Below are positions 1-11,042 of a DNA stretch of 64,000 bases, piece after piece; position 1 is the stretch's first letter; each line of letters begins with the position of its first letter. Made by a program: the position numbers and the translations under genes. The notes below the pieces were generated by a model, which saw nothing but the letters and a program-made list of their open reading frames with translations, searched no databases and had not been told where the DNA came from. The stretch is from the NCBI GenBank assembly GCA_030704615.1, contig CM060731.1, positions 9,424,001-9,488,000 of the forward strand. The letters are read 5' to 3'. Source of the DNA: Takakia lepidozioides (Eukaryota; Streptophyta; Takakiopsida; Takakiales; Takakiaceae).

Positions 1-1341
1 GTCTCCTATGTCGAGGCCCATCTAAGCCCATGAAGTGCAATCTTCTATTCATGTATCCAAATGCATCTCCCATGTAGAGGCCCAAGTGTCTAGTGGATCA
101 TCTTAACGCAAGCTTCTAGGGTGGCCTGTGACGTTGGCCCAAATGTCCAATGTCATCTAGGTCATCTAAGTCTAATCATTTTTTTCCATAGAGCCTACGA
201 CCAGATTTGAGCCGGAGACCTTTCCCTTCATATCTCTCCCGTCGAGGCTCCAACCATAGTCCCGGGAATGCCCACTTTGCCATTTTTGCTATTTTTTTGT
301 GAATTTCCAGCGACCAAAAATACTTGGAATTCCGTATCTCCCACACTGCATGTCCAAAAATCATGAGACCAAGCCCGTGCACCCCTCCTCGTCGAGGGCT
401 TTCCAACGGTACCAAGCACGAGGGCTAGGGCCTCGCGGTTTGGGACATCTCAACGTGACAAAACAAAACAAAACAAAACAAACGTCTCGCTTCATAGATT
501 GATGCCAATGGGGTGCTTTATAAGCGGCATGAGCTACCGGCCTTTCTTCCGCTTGAGCGGAGGTCTCTGCGGCCCTAACAGCTGCTACATGGGGTACTTG
601 ATAAGCGGCGTGAGCATGTAGCCTTTCTTCCCTCTCATCCGCAGCTCTTGCTCTAGCAGCACGTTGTCGTGCTCGTGTACGTTCTGTACGTAAACTAATA
701 CTGCCACGACGTCTAGGAGACATGCTTCTTTGTAGATGAAGGAGAAAACTATTGGATGAATATGAAAGAAAATAATGACACCCATCCTCATTTGTGAGGG
801 GTTTACATATTTTTAGCTTGTTGGTACCTTTTCGAACAAACCTTTTGAGATGTGAACGAAGCAACTACAAATCAAAAGAAACAAACAAACAACCTTGCTT
901 CATATATCAATAATAGACTAAATTCATGGAAAAATAAATAAATTGGTTTTTTCAATACATAAAGCAAGGTAGTTTGTTTGTTTGTTTTGGTTTCCATGAC
1001 TTTAATGAGTAGTAACATATCCAATCATTGTTCGAGGAAAGCCCATTTTGCTATTTTTTTCCAAATTTCCAATGACCAAAATTATATTCGATCAATATGA
1101 AGCAAGGTAGTTTGTTTGTTTATTTTGTTTTGTTTTGTTTTGGTTTCCATGCTTCATATACTGAAAAGACCAATCTACTTCTTTCCATGAATTTAGTGAA
1201 TAGTAGTAAAAATAGTAATATATCCAATCATTGTCCCAAGAAAGCCCACTTTGCTATTTTTCACGAATTTCTAGCGACCCAAAGTACTTGAAATTCCATA
1301 TCTCCCACACCGCGGGTCCAAAAATCATGAGACCAAGCCGG
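1..1341. repeat. Dispersed plant repeat, left part (split by MULE insertion)
   Basis: Non-coding repeat built of recurring blocks: a block on the theme TCTAAGCCCAAGTGCAATCT, a block on CCAAAAATCATGAGACCAAG, and AAACA-rich runs near 465-480. The same blocks recur at about 17860-19420. The copy ending at 1352 breaks off exactly where the copy starting at 17848 resumes, so the two are halves of one repeat. Open frames here (for example 361-864 minus) have no recognisable domains and I treat them as chance. Family unknown. Confidence 0.75.
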
Positions 1342-1352
1342 TGCATCCCTCC
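1342..1352. repeat. Left target-site duplication of the MULE
   Basis: TGCATCCCTCC here matches TGCACCCCTCC at 17848-17858 with one mismatch. Uninterrupted copies of the host repeat (for example around 380 and 18835) have the sequence once, continuing into a TCGxCGAGGG block. A duplication of 9-11 bp is typical of Mutator-like elements. Confidence 0.75.
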
Positions 1353-1429
1353 GGGGAGTGCTATTCTGTGAGCCCAGAGGCGTGAGCCTGTGAGCCCAGG
1401 AAACCATGAGCCCAGCACAGGCTCACGCC
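1353..1429 (+). repeat. Left terminal inverted repeat with internal hairpin
   Basis: Contains a perfect 14-bp palindrome: GGCGTGAGCCTGTG at 1379-1392 and its reverse complement at 1416-1429, with a 23-nt spacer. The first arm overlaps the segment matched at the right end of the element. Confidence 0.65.
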
Positions 1430-1615
1430 ACGTCAGCATGCATACAGGGCCTATTTCTACAGGTGTCACCTATTACCGCGGGTTGATCAGCCATTTCCAG
1501 GGAATGCAGACTGGATGTGTTACATCCATTGTATCCATCCTTTCTCTCCATTGCATCTATGTAGACGTTATCAACATACCAAGCCCCTGCATTGGAATGT
1601 GCCTACGTCGTGAGT

Positions 1616-1895
1616 AGGTGCACACTCACATCATCCAAAGCGGATCCCTGCGAAATCTTTTCTTACTCACCACCCTTGCGAACATGCCAGGTATGTGCGG
1701 GAGCATCATGGATGCTCACCAGAATTGAGAATGCCTGAACGCTCTTTGATCACGTGGACTTTATCATGACGGATTTACCAAGCATTCTTCTAGCATGAAT
1801 GGTTTGGAGACCAACGAGCAAATGATGCGAGAATGCTCTACCCGAACCAAAGATGTTTGTTTGTTTTTGCAATGCACACAAGCCTGTGAGCTCCG
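1616..1895 (+). pseudogene. PPR gene fragment, heavily decayed
   Basis: About 280 bp that align by eye to the PPR pseudogene at 63215-63500. Shared landmarks are GTGCACACTCACAT, GCGGGAGCATCATGGATGCT, TTTGATCACGTGGA and GAGCAAATG. The reading frame is broken repeatedly, so it encodes nothing. It lies inside the MULE, between its left end and the 3' end of the methyltransferase gene, which suggests capture or a nested insertion. The parent family (PDF-motif/PPR-DYW) is intact at 33508-36686. Confidence 0.7.
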
Positions 1896-2070
1896 TAAAA
1901 CACTAAATAGATTAAGGAACAATCCGGGCAGTCCATGCAACCCCCATCTCCAAAGATAGTTTGTTCCCATGAATTTGCATCCCACGCACACATTGCAAAC
2001 AGGACAACAAGGACACACAACCATCCCATTTCAAAATTGGCCCCGAATGAAAGCAAAAGAAAACTTCATA

Positions 2071-3159
2071 TCAAGTGTCACAGTCATCAGAATCAGTATT
2101 GACCTCCTGTGCTATGTCGGAGTCCAGCTCCTTGTCGGAAGTCTCCCCTGTATCAATATCACCGGGAAGGGGCTTCGGAATGACTTGAGAAGTGTGTCCA
2201 CCCAAACCCATCAAGAGGTTTTTGAAAATCTCAGCATCCCCTTCAATCCCAAAGAGATGTCGCGCACTGGCCTTACAAGCGTGATACGAAGCACCTGCAG
2301 TGGAATTGAAAGAAGGAAACAAACATTGAAGACACATTTGGAACGGTGGGAAGTGCTGAAAGTGCAAGCTCAAACAAACCTCATGAAATGTGAATGTTGA
2401 AGAGACGAACCTGTGCCCATTGACAAATCCAGAACTATGGCGTCTCTGTAGGTGCAACACTCCACAATCGTTTGAATGAAAGTCGGGCTCCTCTCCTTGG
2501 CCCCTCTCCAAGGAACCCCATTCCCCCTTCGCAAGCATACGTTGTTGTCCACGTAGTTGTGGTGCATGTCATCCGTGGGAGGATCTGTCCTCTCGTCTAT
2601 GAACTTGCCCCCATGAGTGATGACAAACTCCCTAATGACGGCTGGAGTCGTAGGTGGATGCACTCGGACGAGACAAATAACTTCAAACAAATGAGTCCGC
2701 GAACATGACATCCACAAGGAACTAAGAAGCTTGAAAACCAGGCCCCTACATATTCATTTGAGCGACTTATGCAACTCCACCCGAGAACCACCAAGAAGAG
2801 GAATAAGAAAGCAGATTTACCATCTCTCCCGGACGATCCCCCTTCGTCAGGTACATGCTGTTCACACAATTCCATGTCTTCAGGACCCTCATACCGGAGG
2901 CTTTCAAATAGCTGGCAAGTGCACGGCGAGAGCGAAGGTCGATGGGCTGGATGAGCACCAAAACACTTGCATCGGACAGAAAGAAATTGCAAAAAGAGAA
3001 AACCCACCGCCAGTAGCGCTTATCAAAAGCATTCCAGCCTGGACAAGCACCCGATGGAGGGACATCTGGGACTGGCAACCCATCAGGGATGTCCAAGATG
3101 ATGAGTTTGGATGCATATGGCTTCTCCTTCCCGTTCACCCAGGATTTGGTCATTTTAGC
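2071..3159 (-). CDS. Intact methyltransferase-domain exons (C-terminal part of the ParB-MTase gene)
   Basis: Three exons, 3159-2821, 2729-2411 and 2294-2071 (stop TGA 2071-2073), join in phase without internal stops to give about 294 residues. Order: SKLIILDIPDGLP (position of motif IV, usually D/N/S-PP-Y/W/F), a hydrophobic strand NFFLSDASVLVLIQP, HLFEVICLVR, PWRGAKERSP (position of motif X), then VLDLSMGTG (motif I) and FGIEGD (motif II acidic residue). The order IV to I marks the permuted beta-class of N6-adenine/N4-cytosine methyltransferases. The tail is acidic (DKELDSDIAQ). Odd: motif IV reads DIPDGL and lacks the catalytic aromatic residue, so activity is doubtful unless this is a divergent form. 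Confidence 0.72.
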
Positions 3160-5370
3160 CTGCAAACAAGCATGCAATGGAATGCTCAAGAGGATTGAAA
3201 CGATCCATGCCCACAACGGACAGGAAGCAAAAGACATCACGCACCGTGCCGAAGAACTCCACAATCCTCTCCCACACTGGTGATGGCTCGCCTTGTAATC
3301 AGATTTCTTGGACTCCATCATTGCTAGGAACCTGGCGTTGGCCATCTCCAACCTGGTAGGGCAAATGACCCTCGTGGGATGCTCCACTGCATGGTACGGG
3401 TCCTTGGGATCAACCACCCCCTTGTTCTTTCTCCCGGATCCCCTACCATGCGGTGGAGTCTGCAGGACATCCACCACAGGGCCAGTATTTGGAACACTTC
3501 TCTGCCCACCTACCTGCCCTTGTGCCCCCTTCCCCCTACCCCTTCCTTTCCCCACACCACCAGCAACATCCTTTCCCTTTGCCTTTCTACCTCTACCCGG
3601 GGTATCCTGAACGGGAGGCTCCTTCTCTGTAAGAGTCTTCAAATTTCTATCATGAATGTCGAGGTCGGCTGCTGCGGTGGTGGCTGTTATACGCTCATTC
3701 TCTCTCCTCAAAGACACCTCCTGAGCTGGGGTTCTCAGAAGCAGGACAATCCAAATACCAACCACAAGCTGAAAGATGGTCTGGGCCCCAGTCATGCAAG
3801 ATCTCCGTAGTAAACATGGTCTGGTTGCCAGCAGGGACAAGCCAAATGTCCACGAAATCAGGATGTTTGTCCAAGCAGTTCTCTACCATGAGAACATACT
3901 TTATGTACCTACAGGAACATAGACAGCCTCATTATGCAATGCAATTATTGTCTCCCAGCTTTTCCACCACATCACGAAGACCCCCTAAAAGAGTATGCGG
4001 CACAGTACACTGCAACCACCACACACAAAATAACCTGAAGGACCCAGGGTGTGCAAGTTGGTGTTACTACACACGGATAAAACAAATGAGTGTGCGGCAC
4101 CACAAACTCATATGAGCCAGCCCAAAACAGGTTGGATGGAGGATTTGCAAAACAAAGAAGCACAGTCCATTTCGCACCTGTAAAGGCGTCGTTTCCAGGC
4201 TTCCTCTCCTTTCTCCTGCTGATCAAGCTCATTTGTTTGACTGATGCCACCCTCCTTGCTGAACTCTCTGAAGAAACAAGATTGCCACATTGTGGCTCTC
4301 CATTTCCTCATGTATGCTTGGAAGGAGACCTTCGGTGCTGTCATGGTGATCCCATAGTCAGCCAGCTGCGTATGTAGAACCGACCGGGCCCTTTCCTCCA
4401 ACTGCAAAACAATTTGAATGCAAGAATGAACCCAAAAACAATCACAGCCAATGTAACATGGAAAGAGAATGACAGAAAAAACGAAAAGAAAGTGACACAG
4501 TAAATGACATCATACCTGGCTCCAGTAAGCGGCCTTGTGAAGCCATGTGTCTAGCACATTGTCACTGACAGGAATGACACGTTGGGTCTTCTTCTCTTTC
4601 TCCAGCCTGGGGAACATGTGGGTATCCCTAACAGTGGGATCAGAGTTCCATATCTGTAGCCACTTCACCTTCTGTTCTGAAGACACAACGACAGTAGACA
4701 ACCTGTGTAACTTCTCCTGGGCCATCTCCAGCTTGCCTGACTTGTTGTAATGGTTTTTCACCTCTTGAAGAAACTGCGGTCCGAATGATGGGTCGGCAAT
4801 TCTCAACTGCTTAACAAAAGCACTCATAATAGTCCTTCTTGTGGCCGTCATCTCTTTCTGGATGTGACTCTCAACCCCCTTTGCTGTCCTTCTCTCCTCA
4901 GGGGTAGAGCTGTAGTATTCCAGTTTGCCACGCTCTCCTGCATCCGCAATGTCTTGCTGCAAGGGAATGCACGAGAGTTGCATCAACCCAAGGGCAAGGG
5001 AAACAAACAAAAACAAACATGTGGAAGCAGGAATATCGAAAGGCCAGATGATGGAAGATGTATCTCACCGCGTACATATACTCCATGAAAGCCTCACGGG
5101 TCAACGAGTACCACGTTTCTGATGTCTTCGAGCTTTCGCACTTCTTGTACGTCTCTACTGAAAGGATGGTCTTGAAGTTGCTCAAGGGCATCTGCCCGAT
5201 CCTTTGTATCCTGTACAGTGTGTGAACCAGACTCGTTTTGACATGCGATGTCTCCGTCCCTCTGCAGAATGATGTGTGAAAATGAGAATAAAATTCAAGA
5301 ACCGTCAACAGAGGACTCGAACAAAAGAACCACGGAACCACAACTAGAACATGTAGAATGAGAAACCAAC

Positions 5371-5965
5371 CTATTCACATCATTCATTGCCGTCAAAAGA
5401 CCCATCATGTTCCCGTCACAATCCAACACCATCGATCGAACAGAGTAATGCCATTCTTCCTCCTGTGAGTGCAGCCTCCCAATGACAGCCATCCATGCAA
5501 GCAACCGGTGGTGGCCATCCCATACGTGAAACATTTTCCCTGAGAATGCCTCGGTCGAAGGTTTCCTGGAGAGAAGTAGTTCCAGGATTCGTTCACCTGT
5601 CTCTAAATGGGATCCCAAGAGTCCATGATTGACTCATCCACAAGGAGCTCATTGCCTCTGGAATCCCTAGTAGAAACGTAAAAGACTGCGGATCCATCCA
5701 AATACCCATGAACAAACTCGGCCTCCAGCTTCAGGATGTCCTTGATGAGGGGTGGACGAATGACGGGCATGGAAACCAACCTACATAGGGGAATCTTCAA
5801 CCTCCCACCCGGGGCAAGCATACTTTGCACCACAAGCTGAGAGTTTACCTTCACACCCCCCAGCATCTCGGCGGCTTTGCTTTCATAGAACTCATCGTCC
5901 ACATCAACAATGATCTTCTACCCCTGCCCCGAAGGGTTCTCATCCGCCACCCTTTGCATCTTCTC
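5371..5965 (-). pseudogene. ParB-like (DGHHR) exon of the methyltransferase gene
   Basis: Begins after an AG acceptor and continues the phase of exon 1. It encodes VDVDDEFYESKAAEM, a region rich in I/L/V/P, then after a frameshift near 5603-5618 GKMFHVWDGHHRLLAW and SVRSMVLDCDGN. The DGxHR box with flanking hydrophobic strands is the hallmark of ParB N-terminal and sulfiredoxin folds. In ParB this fold binds CTP. In prokaryotes and phages ParB-like domains are sometimes fused to DNA methyltransferases. TAG at 5918-5920 breaks the frame. The fold assignment rests on the motif only. Confidence 0.6.
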
Positions 5966-6039
5966 CTGCAGGGTTGTTCATTCAAATTGATATAAGAGAG
6001 AGTCAAGAAAAGATGGTGTTTTGAGCATGGCAGACAGGC

Positions 6040-8150
6040 ACTGTGTGGCCCAATCTCTCATCAGAAAACAAGTAGTGTGGGGGCCGAGTGTGCGTTGCTG
6101 CACACTGTTTCAGCTTCCAAATAGGGGTGTTTTGAACATGACATTTGGCCATATGTGGCACATTACCACACAAAAAGAAAGGCAGAGAGGGGCCCAAGAA
6201 GGGGGCACAAACAGTGTGCGTTGCCGCACACTGTTCATGCTTCCAACTATGGGTGTATTGAGCATGCATACTAGCCCTGTTTGTCCCAATTTCACATCAA
6301 AAAACAAGCAGAGAGGGGGCTCAAAACAGTGTGCGTTGCCGCACAATGTTTGAGCTTCCAATTCGGGGTGGATTCAACCTGCCAGAGTGGCCATAGGGGC
6401 CCCATATTCACATCAAAAAGCAAGCATAGACGGGGCTCAAAACAATATGCGTTGTCGCACACTGTTTGAGCTTCCAATAAGGGTTGGATTCAACCTGCCA
6501 GAGTGGCCCTACGTGGCCTATTTTCACAACAAAAATGAATCACAAAGGGGGGCTCAAACAGTGTGCGTTGGCGCACACTGTTTGAGCTTCCAATAAGGGG
6601 TGGTTTCAACCTGCCAGAGTGGCCCTATGTGGCCGATTTTCACATCAAAAAACAAGCTAAAAACGTGGCTCAAACAGTGTGCGTTGCCGCACACTGTTTG
6701 AGCTTCCAATAAGGGGTGGATTCAACCTGCCAGAGTAGCCTTAGGGGTCCGATTTTCACATCAAAAAACAAGCATAGACGGGGCTCAAAATAGTGTGTGT
6801 TGCCGCACACTGTTTGAGCTTCCAATAAGGGGTGGATTCAACCTGCCAGAGTAGCCTTAGGGGCCCGATTTTCACATCAAAAAACCAGCATAGATGGGGC
6901 TCAAAACAGTGTGCGTTGCCGCACACTATTGAGCTTCCAATAAGGGTTGGATTCAACCTGCCAGAGAGGCCCTATGTGGCCTATTTTCACAACAAAAATG
7001 AATCACACAAAGGGGGGCTCAAACAGTGTGCATTGGCGCACACTGTTTGAGCTTCCAATAAGCGGTGGATTCAACCTGCCAGAGTGGCCCTATGTGCCCG
7101 ATTTTCACATCAAAAAACAAGCTAAAAACGTGGCTCAAACAGTGTGCGTTGCCACACACTATTTGAGCTTCCAATAAGGGTTGGATTCAACCTACCAGAG
7201 TGGCCCTATGTGGCCTATTTTCACAACAAAAATGAATCACAAAGGGGGGCTCAAACAGTGTGCGTTGGCGCACATTGTTTGAGCTTCCAATAAGGGGTGG
7301 ATTCAACCTGCCAGAGTGACCCTATGTGCCCGATTTTCACATTAAGAAACAAGCTAAAAATGTGGCTCAAACAGTGTGCGTTGCCGCACACTGTTTGAGC
7401 TTCCAATAAGGGGTGGATTCAACCTGCCAGAGTAGCCTTAGGGGCCCGATTTTCACATCAAAAAATAAGCATAGACGGGGCTCAAAACAGTGTGCGTTGC
7501 CGCACACTGTTTCAGCTTCCAATTCGGGGTGGATTCAACCTGCCAGAGTGGCTATATGGGCCGGATTTTCACATAAAAAACAAAGCAGAGACGGGGCTCA
7601 AAACAGTTTGCGTTGCCGCACACTGTTTGAGCTTCCAGTTCGGGGTGGATTCAACCTTTCAGAGGGCCCGATTTCAACCTGCCAGAGTGGCCATATGGGC
7701 CCAATTTCATATCAAAAAACAAGTAGAGAGGGGGCTCATAATAGTGTGCGTTGCCGCACACTGTTTGAGCTTCCAAATCGTGGTGGATTCAACCTGCGAG
7801 AGTGACCCTATGTGCCCAAATTTCACATCAAAAAACAAGCAAAAGAAAGGGCTCAAACAAAGTTGGGGCTCAAGCAGTGTTCGTTGCCGCACACTGTTTG
7901 ATCTTCCAGATAGGGGTGGATTGAACCAGACAGAGATGCTGTATGTGGGCGATTTTCATATCAAAAGAGAAGCACAAATGGGGTCTCAAATTGTGTGCGT
8001 TGCCACACACTATTTGAGATTCCAATCAGTGGTGGATTGAACCAGACAAACAGGCCCAACTTGACCGATTTTCACATAAAAAATGAAGCACAAAGACAGG
8101 GTCTCAAACAGTGTACGTTGCCGCACTCTGTTTGAGCTTCCAAATAGGTG
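6040..8150. repeat. Minisatellite, ~115-bp unit, ~18 copies, with palindrome in each unit
   Basis: Unit landmarks in order: palindrome AAACAGTGTGCG-TTGC-CGCACACTGTTT, GAGCTTCCAATAAGGGGTGG, ATTCAACCTGCCAGAGTGGC, GATTTTCACATCAAAAAACA and GGGGCTC. Palindromes recur about every 115 bp from near 6090 to near 8110. The best-conserved units lie in the middle (about 6550-7640) and both edges are more diverged, as expected for unequal exchange. The array occupies nearly all of intron 1 of the ParB-methyltransferase gene. Several long open frames run through it in all registers only because the unit lacks stops in phase. Confidence 0.93.
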
Positions 8151-8166
8151 TGGACATCACCTGTAC

Positions 8167-8529
8167 CTTTTTTTTAGCTTCTCCAGAAGACTCCCCAATC
8201 GCCGGAGACCCTTTGCGCTTCGGACTGCTCTCTACGCCGAGCATGTTCTAGAGCATCTCCCCCATCCTCTTTTCCACTATCTGCTTCTTCGTGAGTCCAG
8301 CATCAACATCATCTTTGACGTCCGACTCTCCCTCGGGTGCAGTCTCCTCCTCACCTGTTCTCGGAAGTATGGCGGGCTGATGTTCTTCTCCAGAATCCGG
8401 CTCTTCCATCGCCAAACTTTCCTCTTTGCCCTCTTCTTCCTCTTTTTCCTCTTCGTCTACTCTTTCCATCCTCATTCTACGTCTTGCTCTATTCTTGTCC
8501 CTAGTGCTTGTAAAGTATAACGACTTCAT
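8167..8529 (-). pseudogene. Exon 1 of the ParB-methyltransferase gene
   Basis: Start ATG at 8527-8529. 121 codons to a GT donor at 8166, phase 0, matching exon 2. The product is arginine-rich, then acidic (DEEEKEEEEGKEES), then lysine-rich before the splice site. One in-frame TAG at 8248-8250 interrupts it; the frame continues sensibly beyond. Low-complexity composition means the exon is recognised by frame and splice signals rather than by homology. Confidence 0.5.
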
Positions 8530-8920
8530 TCTCTTCCTCCTCCGGTGGAAACAAGGGCTCCCCACGCTGCCTCTAAAGCTCTCCAGTTTGACGTTTGCAA
8601 TAAAGGTTTCTTTGGCATGTAACCAAAATAAAAATTGGACATTGTTAACCGTATTTGGATGCGGGTGTCATCGTTGTGTGCGAACGGAATTCATCCATTT
8701 CTGCGTCTTTGTATTATCCAAAAAAAAAGTGGTGTCACTTCTAATGCCGTTGCATGTACTTGTGATATATGTCAGATGTACTTCACCAGCTGCCAATACA
8801 TGGCAGCCTTCTTGCATTCTTTCAAATTCCGAAGTGCCGTAAAAATCTATTGCTAGTTCAATTTCGAGCAGTACTTGCAGATTCGCAATAATTGTGATGT
8901 TTCACATATGCATCCACGTA
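8530..8920. other. Spacer between methyltransferase gene start and CACTA insertion
   Basis: About 390 bp with no convincing gene. It would be part of the shared head-to-head promoter region of the two MULE genes before the CACTA element inserted. I see no clear TATA box for the minus-strand gene. Confidence 0.5.
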
Positions 8921-9394
8921 CACTACAACAGATTGTGGCTTTTATGACTCCCATGGGTGCGCAATCATGACAGATTTGTGGCAGAAATGCCATTTGCAGT
9001 CGTAAAATGCTTTTGAAGTCATAATGCAGGTCTAGGGAAGGCGTATATGTGACTGTATGGCTCCGGACTCTGCGCAACACATGTCAAACATGTTTGACCA
9101 CGAATATTGGCATGGCAAATATGACTACCAGTCACGGTCATGGCTACACTGGAATGACGTGTACATATTGCTAGACAGACATATGACTTCATGACTCTCA
9201 CTCTAATGCATTATGCCAGATCATCACATGGATGAATCACTACATGACTGCACGTGTCGACACATGTTTTTCTGGTTATATATATAATATATGAGTATTT
9301 ATATTTTGAAAAAACGGAGACTCTGACCACTAGAATGAATTAAAAAAATAATAAAAGAAAAATAAAGTGCAAAAAGATTTAAAAAAAAACACAT

Positions 9395-9600
9395 CGTCTG
9401 GTAAGTGGCACAGTGTGTCGCCTTGGTGGTTTGGGGTTCAAACCCGCTGCCCTTATCCCGTGTGTGGGATTGTTCGTGACGGGTTGTCTGGGCGTTGATC
9501 GTCATGTAGGTCTTATGGCCCATAAATGAAGGCGGGTGAATTTTCCCCCCTCCTCAAGGGCCTGTGGTTTCCTTTAAGAAAAGAAGAAAAAGGAAAAAAA
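9395..9600 (+). repeat. tRNA-derived SINE-like sequence
   Basis: TGGCACAGTGTG at 9406-9417 resembles an RNA polymerase III A box, and GGTTCAAACCC at 9435-9445 resembles a B box, at tRNA-like spacing. The 5' and 3' flanks cannot pair as an acceptor stem, so it is not a working tRNA gene. Ends uncertain. Confidence 0.5.
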
Positions 9601-9828
9601 TCAAAAAAGGGCTTTTAGGGTTTACAAAAAGGTTAAAAAACTTAAAAAGTTGCCCATCACGGTAGCGTGAACAAACTTAGAGCAAGCGGGAGGGAGAGAG
9701 AGAGAGGGCTGGGACTTAGAGCGAGCGAGCGAGCGGGAGTGAGGGCAAACATGCATGGGAGGCCCGCAGTTGGAGCAACCTTCGCATCTGAAGCAATCAA
9801 CCCTAGAAACGCTAGGGTATGTGTGGGA

Positions 9829-10786
9829 GAAAGTGCTTTCACCAAAGCATCCTTCTACGAGTGGATGGAGGATGCGGCTGGCCAACGTTATGGAAAAGTG
9901 TTCCATGGGTCAATGACAGCGCTTTCTCTCACATCGATGCAGGATATTCTGAACACATACAGTTGGTTCAAGGGACTTGGAAGCATTGTAGACGTTGGAG
10001 GAGGTGTGGGAGCGTGGATGGAAATGTTGGTGAAAAAGTATCCGAGCATTCAAGCCATCAGCTTTGACCAACCCCATGTTGTGGAGCTGGCTCCTCACTT
10101 ACCTGGTATCTCCATCGCCTACGCGTATTCCCTTGGTTTTTCAAGTTCACTGATTTGAAGATGTGAAATGTGCTCAATTTGTTGTCTTCCTCCTCGGAGG
10201 GTTCTTAGTTCTATTGACTAAATCTCTTCCTTTCCCTTGCGAGGCAAAAAATAAAATAAAAATGTGCTCAATCAGTAAATGTTGCGGTAAGGATCCCTAG
10301 GATTCAGCGACCACCAGTTGTGCTTTGCAACATGAGTAGGAAGACTGCGGACCTCTTTGGTGTCCAACAATTCTGTACCATGTTCTTTAGTCAGGCTGGG
10401 CCTTCTTCTGGTGTTGCAGTTAGGGGGTGTTCGAACTTCGAACAAATGACAATCCATGACGCAACGTGTATACATATAGTCGTAAGTGGAATCAGATGTA
10501 CCGGTTCTGTTAAATCGACACTGAGAAGGTTACTTGCGAAAAGAACTTCGGGTATTCAGAGCAGGATTACCATTGGAATAGTTATGAAGAGGCGGAGAGA
10601 GAAGCTGAGCTTGGACCACAATCATAACTTGATTCTACGAGTGTGACCAAAAAGCTCCTCATATTGTTCAATTTACGTAGGGCATTCTGGGGTAACCATG
10701 GGTGCGTTGTAATGGGTGCAGGAGTGAAGCTAGTCGGTGGAGACATGTTCGAGAGCGTGCCCTCTGCAGATTCTACCTTCCTGAAG
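9829..10786 (+). pseudogene. Plant O-methyltransferase (COMT-type) gene fragment inside CACTA
   Basis: Two exons join in phase: 9829(or earlier)-10105 and 10722-10786. The first encodes SFYEWMEDAAGQRYGKVFHG, then IVDVGGGVGAWMEMLVKKYP, the glycine-rich SAM-binding motif of class II small-molecule O-methyltransferases, and FDQPHVVELAPHLPG. The second encodes VKLVGGDMFESVP, the following conserved block (GGDMF). The family uses SAM to methylate phenolic hydroxyls. The dimerisation N-terminus and the C-terminal catalytic His region (family length about 360 residues) are missing, so it is a captured fragment. A reading frame running upstream to 9667 is low-complexity (RERERG) and probably not original. 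Confidence 0.8.
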
Positions 10787-11042
10787 GTTCATTTTGCCCT
10801 TTACTCTTGGGAGTTTTTATAACTAGTGCATCGAATCCATCATAATCGTTCCCGAAGTAAGAGTAGAGTACTTATCTACATTCCAAGATCTCTGGAATCA
10901 TTCCAGCTTCAACTGTACTGCTGCCATGCACATCTTTTTGCTTGTATAAGTCGTCATACATTTGTGTTGACCTCCCAAGCTTAGCTGCTGCAGGCAACCT
11001 CTAAACCTCTAACTTGAGATCCTTTCCCAGCTTGTAACGTAC

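Larger units (their letters stand above)
2071..8529 (-). pseudogene. ParB/sulfiredoxin-like domain plus N6/N4 DNA methyltransferase, multi-exon, disrupted
   Basis: Exons with GT/AG borders and compatible phases: 8529-8167, 5965-5371, 5261-5069, 4956-4516, 4401-4178, about 4034-3160 (several frame breaks), 3159-2821, 2729-2411 and 2294-2071. Exon 1 starts at ATG 8529; it encodes an acidic stretch, then a basic segment (SPKRKGSP) that may be a nuclear signal. Exon 2 holds VWDGHHRLLAW, the DGxHR signature of the ParB/sulfiredoxin nucleotide-binding fold. The C-terminal exons encode a permuted beta-class methyltransferase: a motif IV-like segment first, then VLDLSMGTG (motif I, the SAM site) joined across an intron to GASYHACKASARHLFGIEGD. 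Damage: in-frame TAG at 8248-8250 and 5918-5920, a frameshift near 5603-5618, and further shifts between about 3270 and 3940. The last three exons are open. Intended product: a nuclear DNA-binding methyltransferase. Its substrate base cannot be told from sequence. Confidence 0.72.

Noticed and set aside
6040-8150. Regularly spaced palindromic repeats resembling a CRISPR array
   Set aside because: Units are ~115 bp with similar sequence throughout and no unique spacers, and they sit in an intron of a plant gene; it is a minisatellite.
2071-8529. Bacterial contamination as the source of the ParB-methyltransferase gene
   Set aside because: Multiple GT/AG introns with matching phases and embedding in a plant repeat with eukaryotic transposons rule this out.
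9406-9445. Functional tRNA gene
   Set aside because: A and B box-like motifs are present, but no acceptor stem or plausible anticodon loop can be formed; better read as SINE-derived.
9667-9830. N-terminal extension of the O-methyltransferase frame
   Set aside because: Arg/Glu-rich low-complexity sequence from a GA-rich tract; it does not resemble the family's dimerisation domain.
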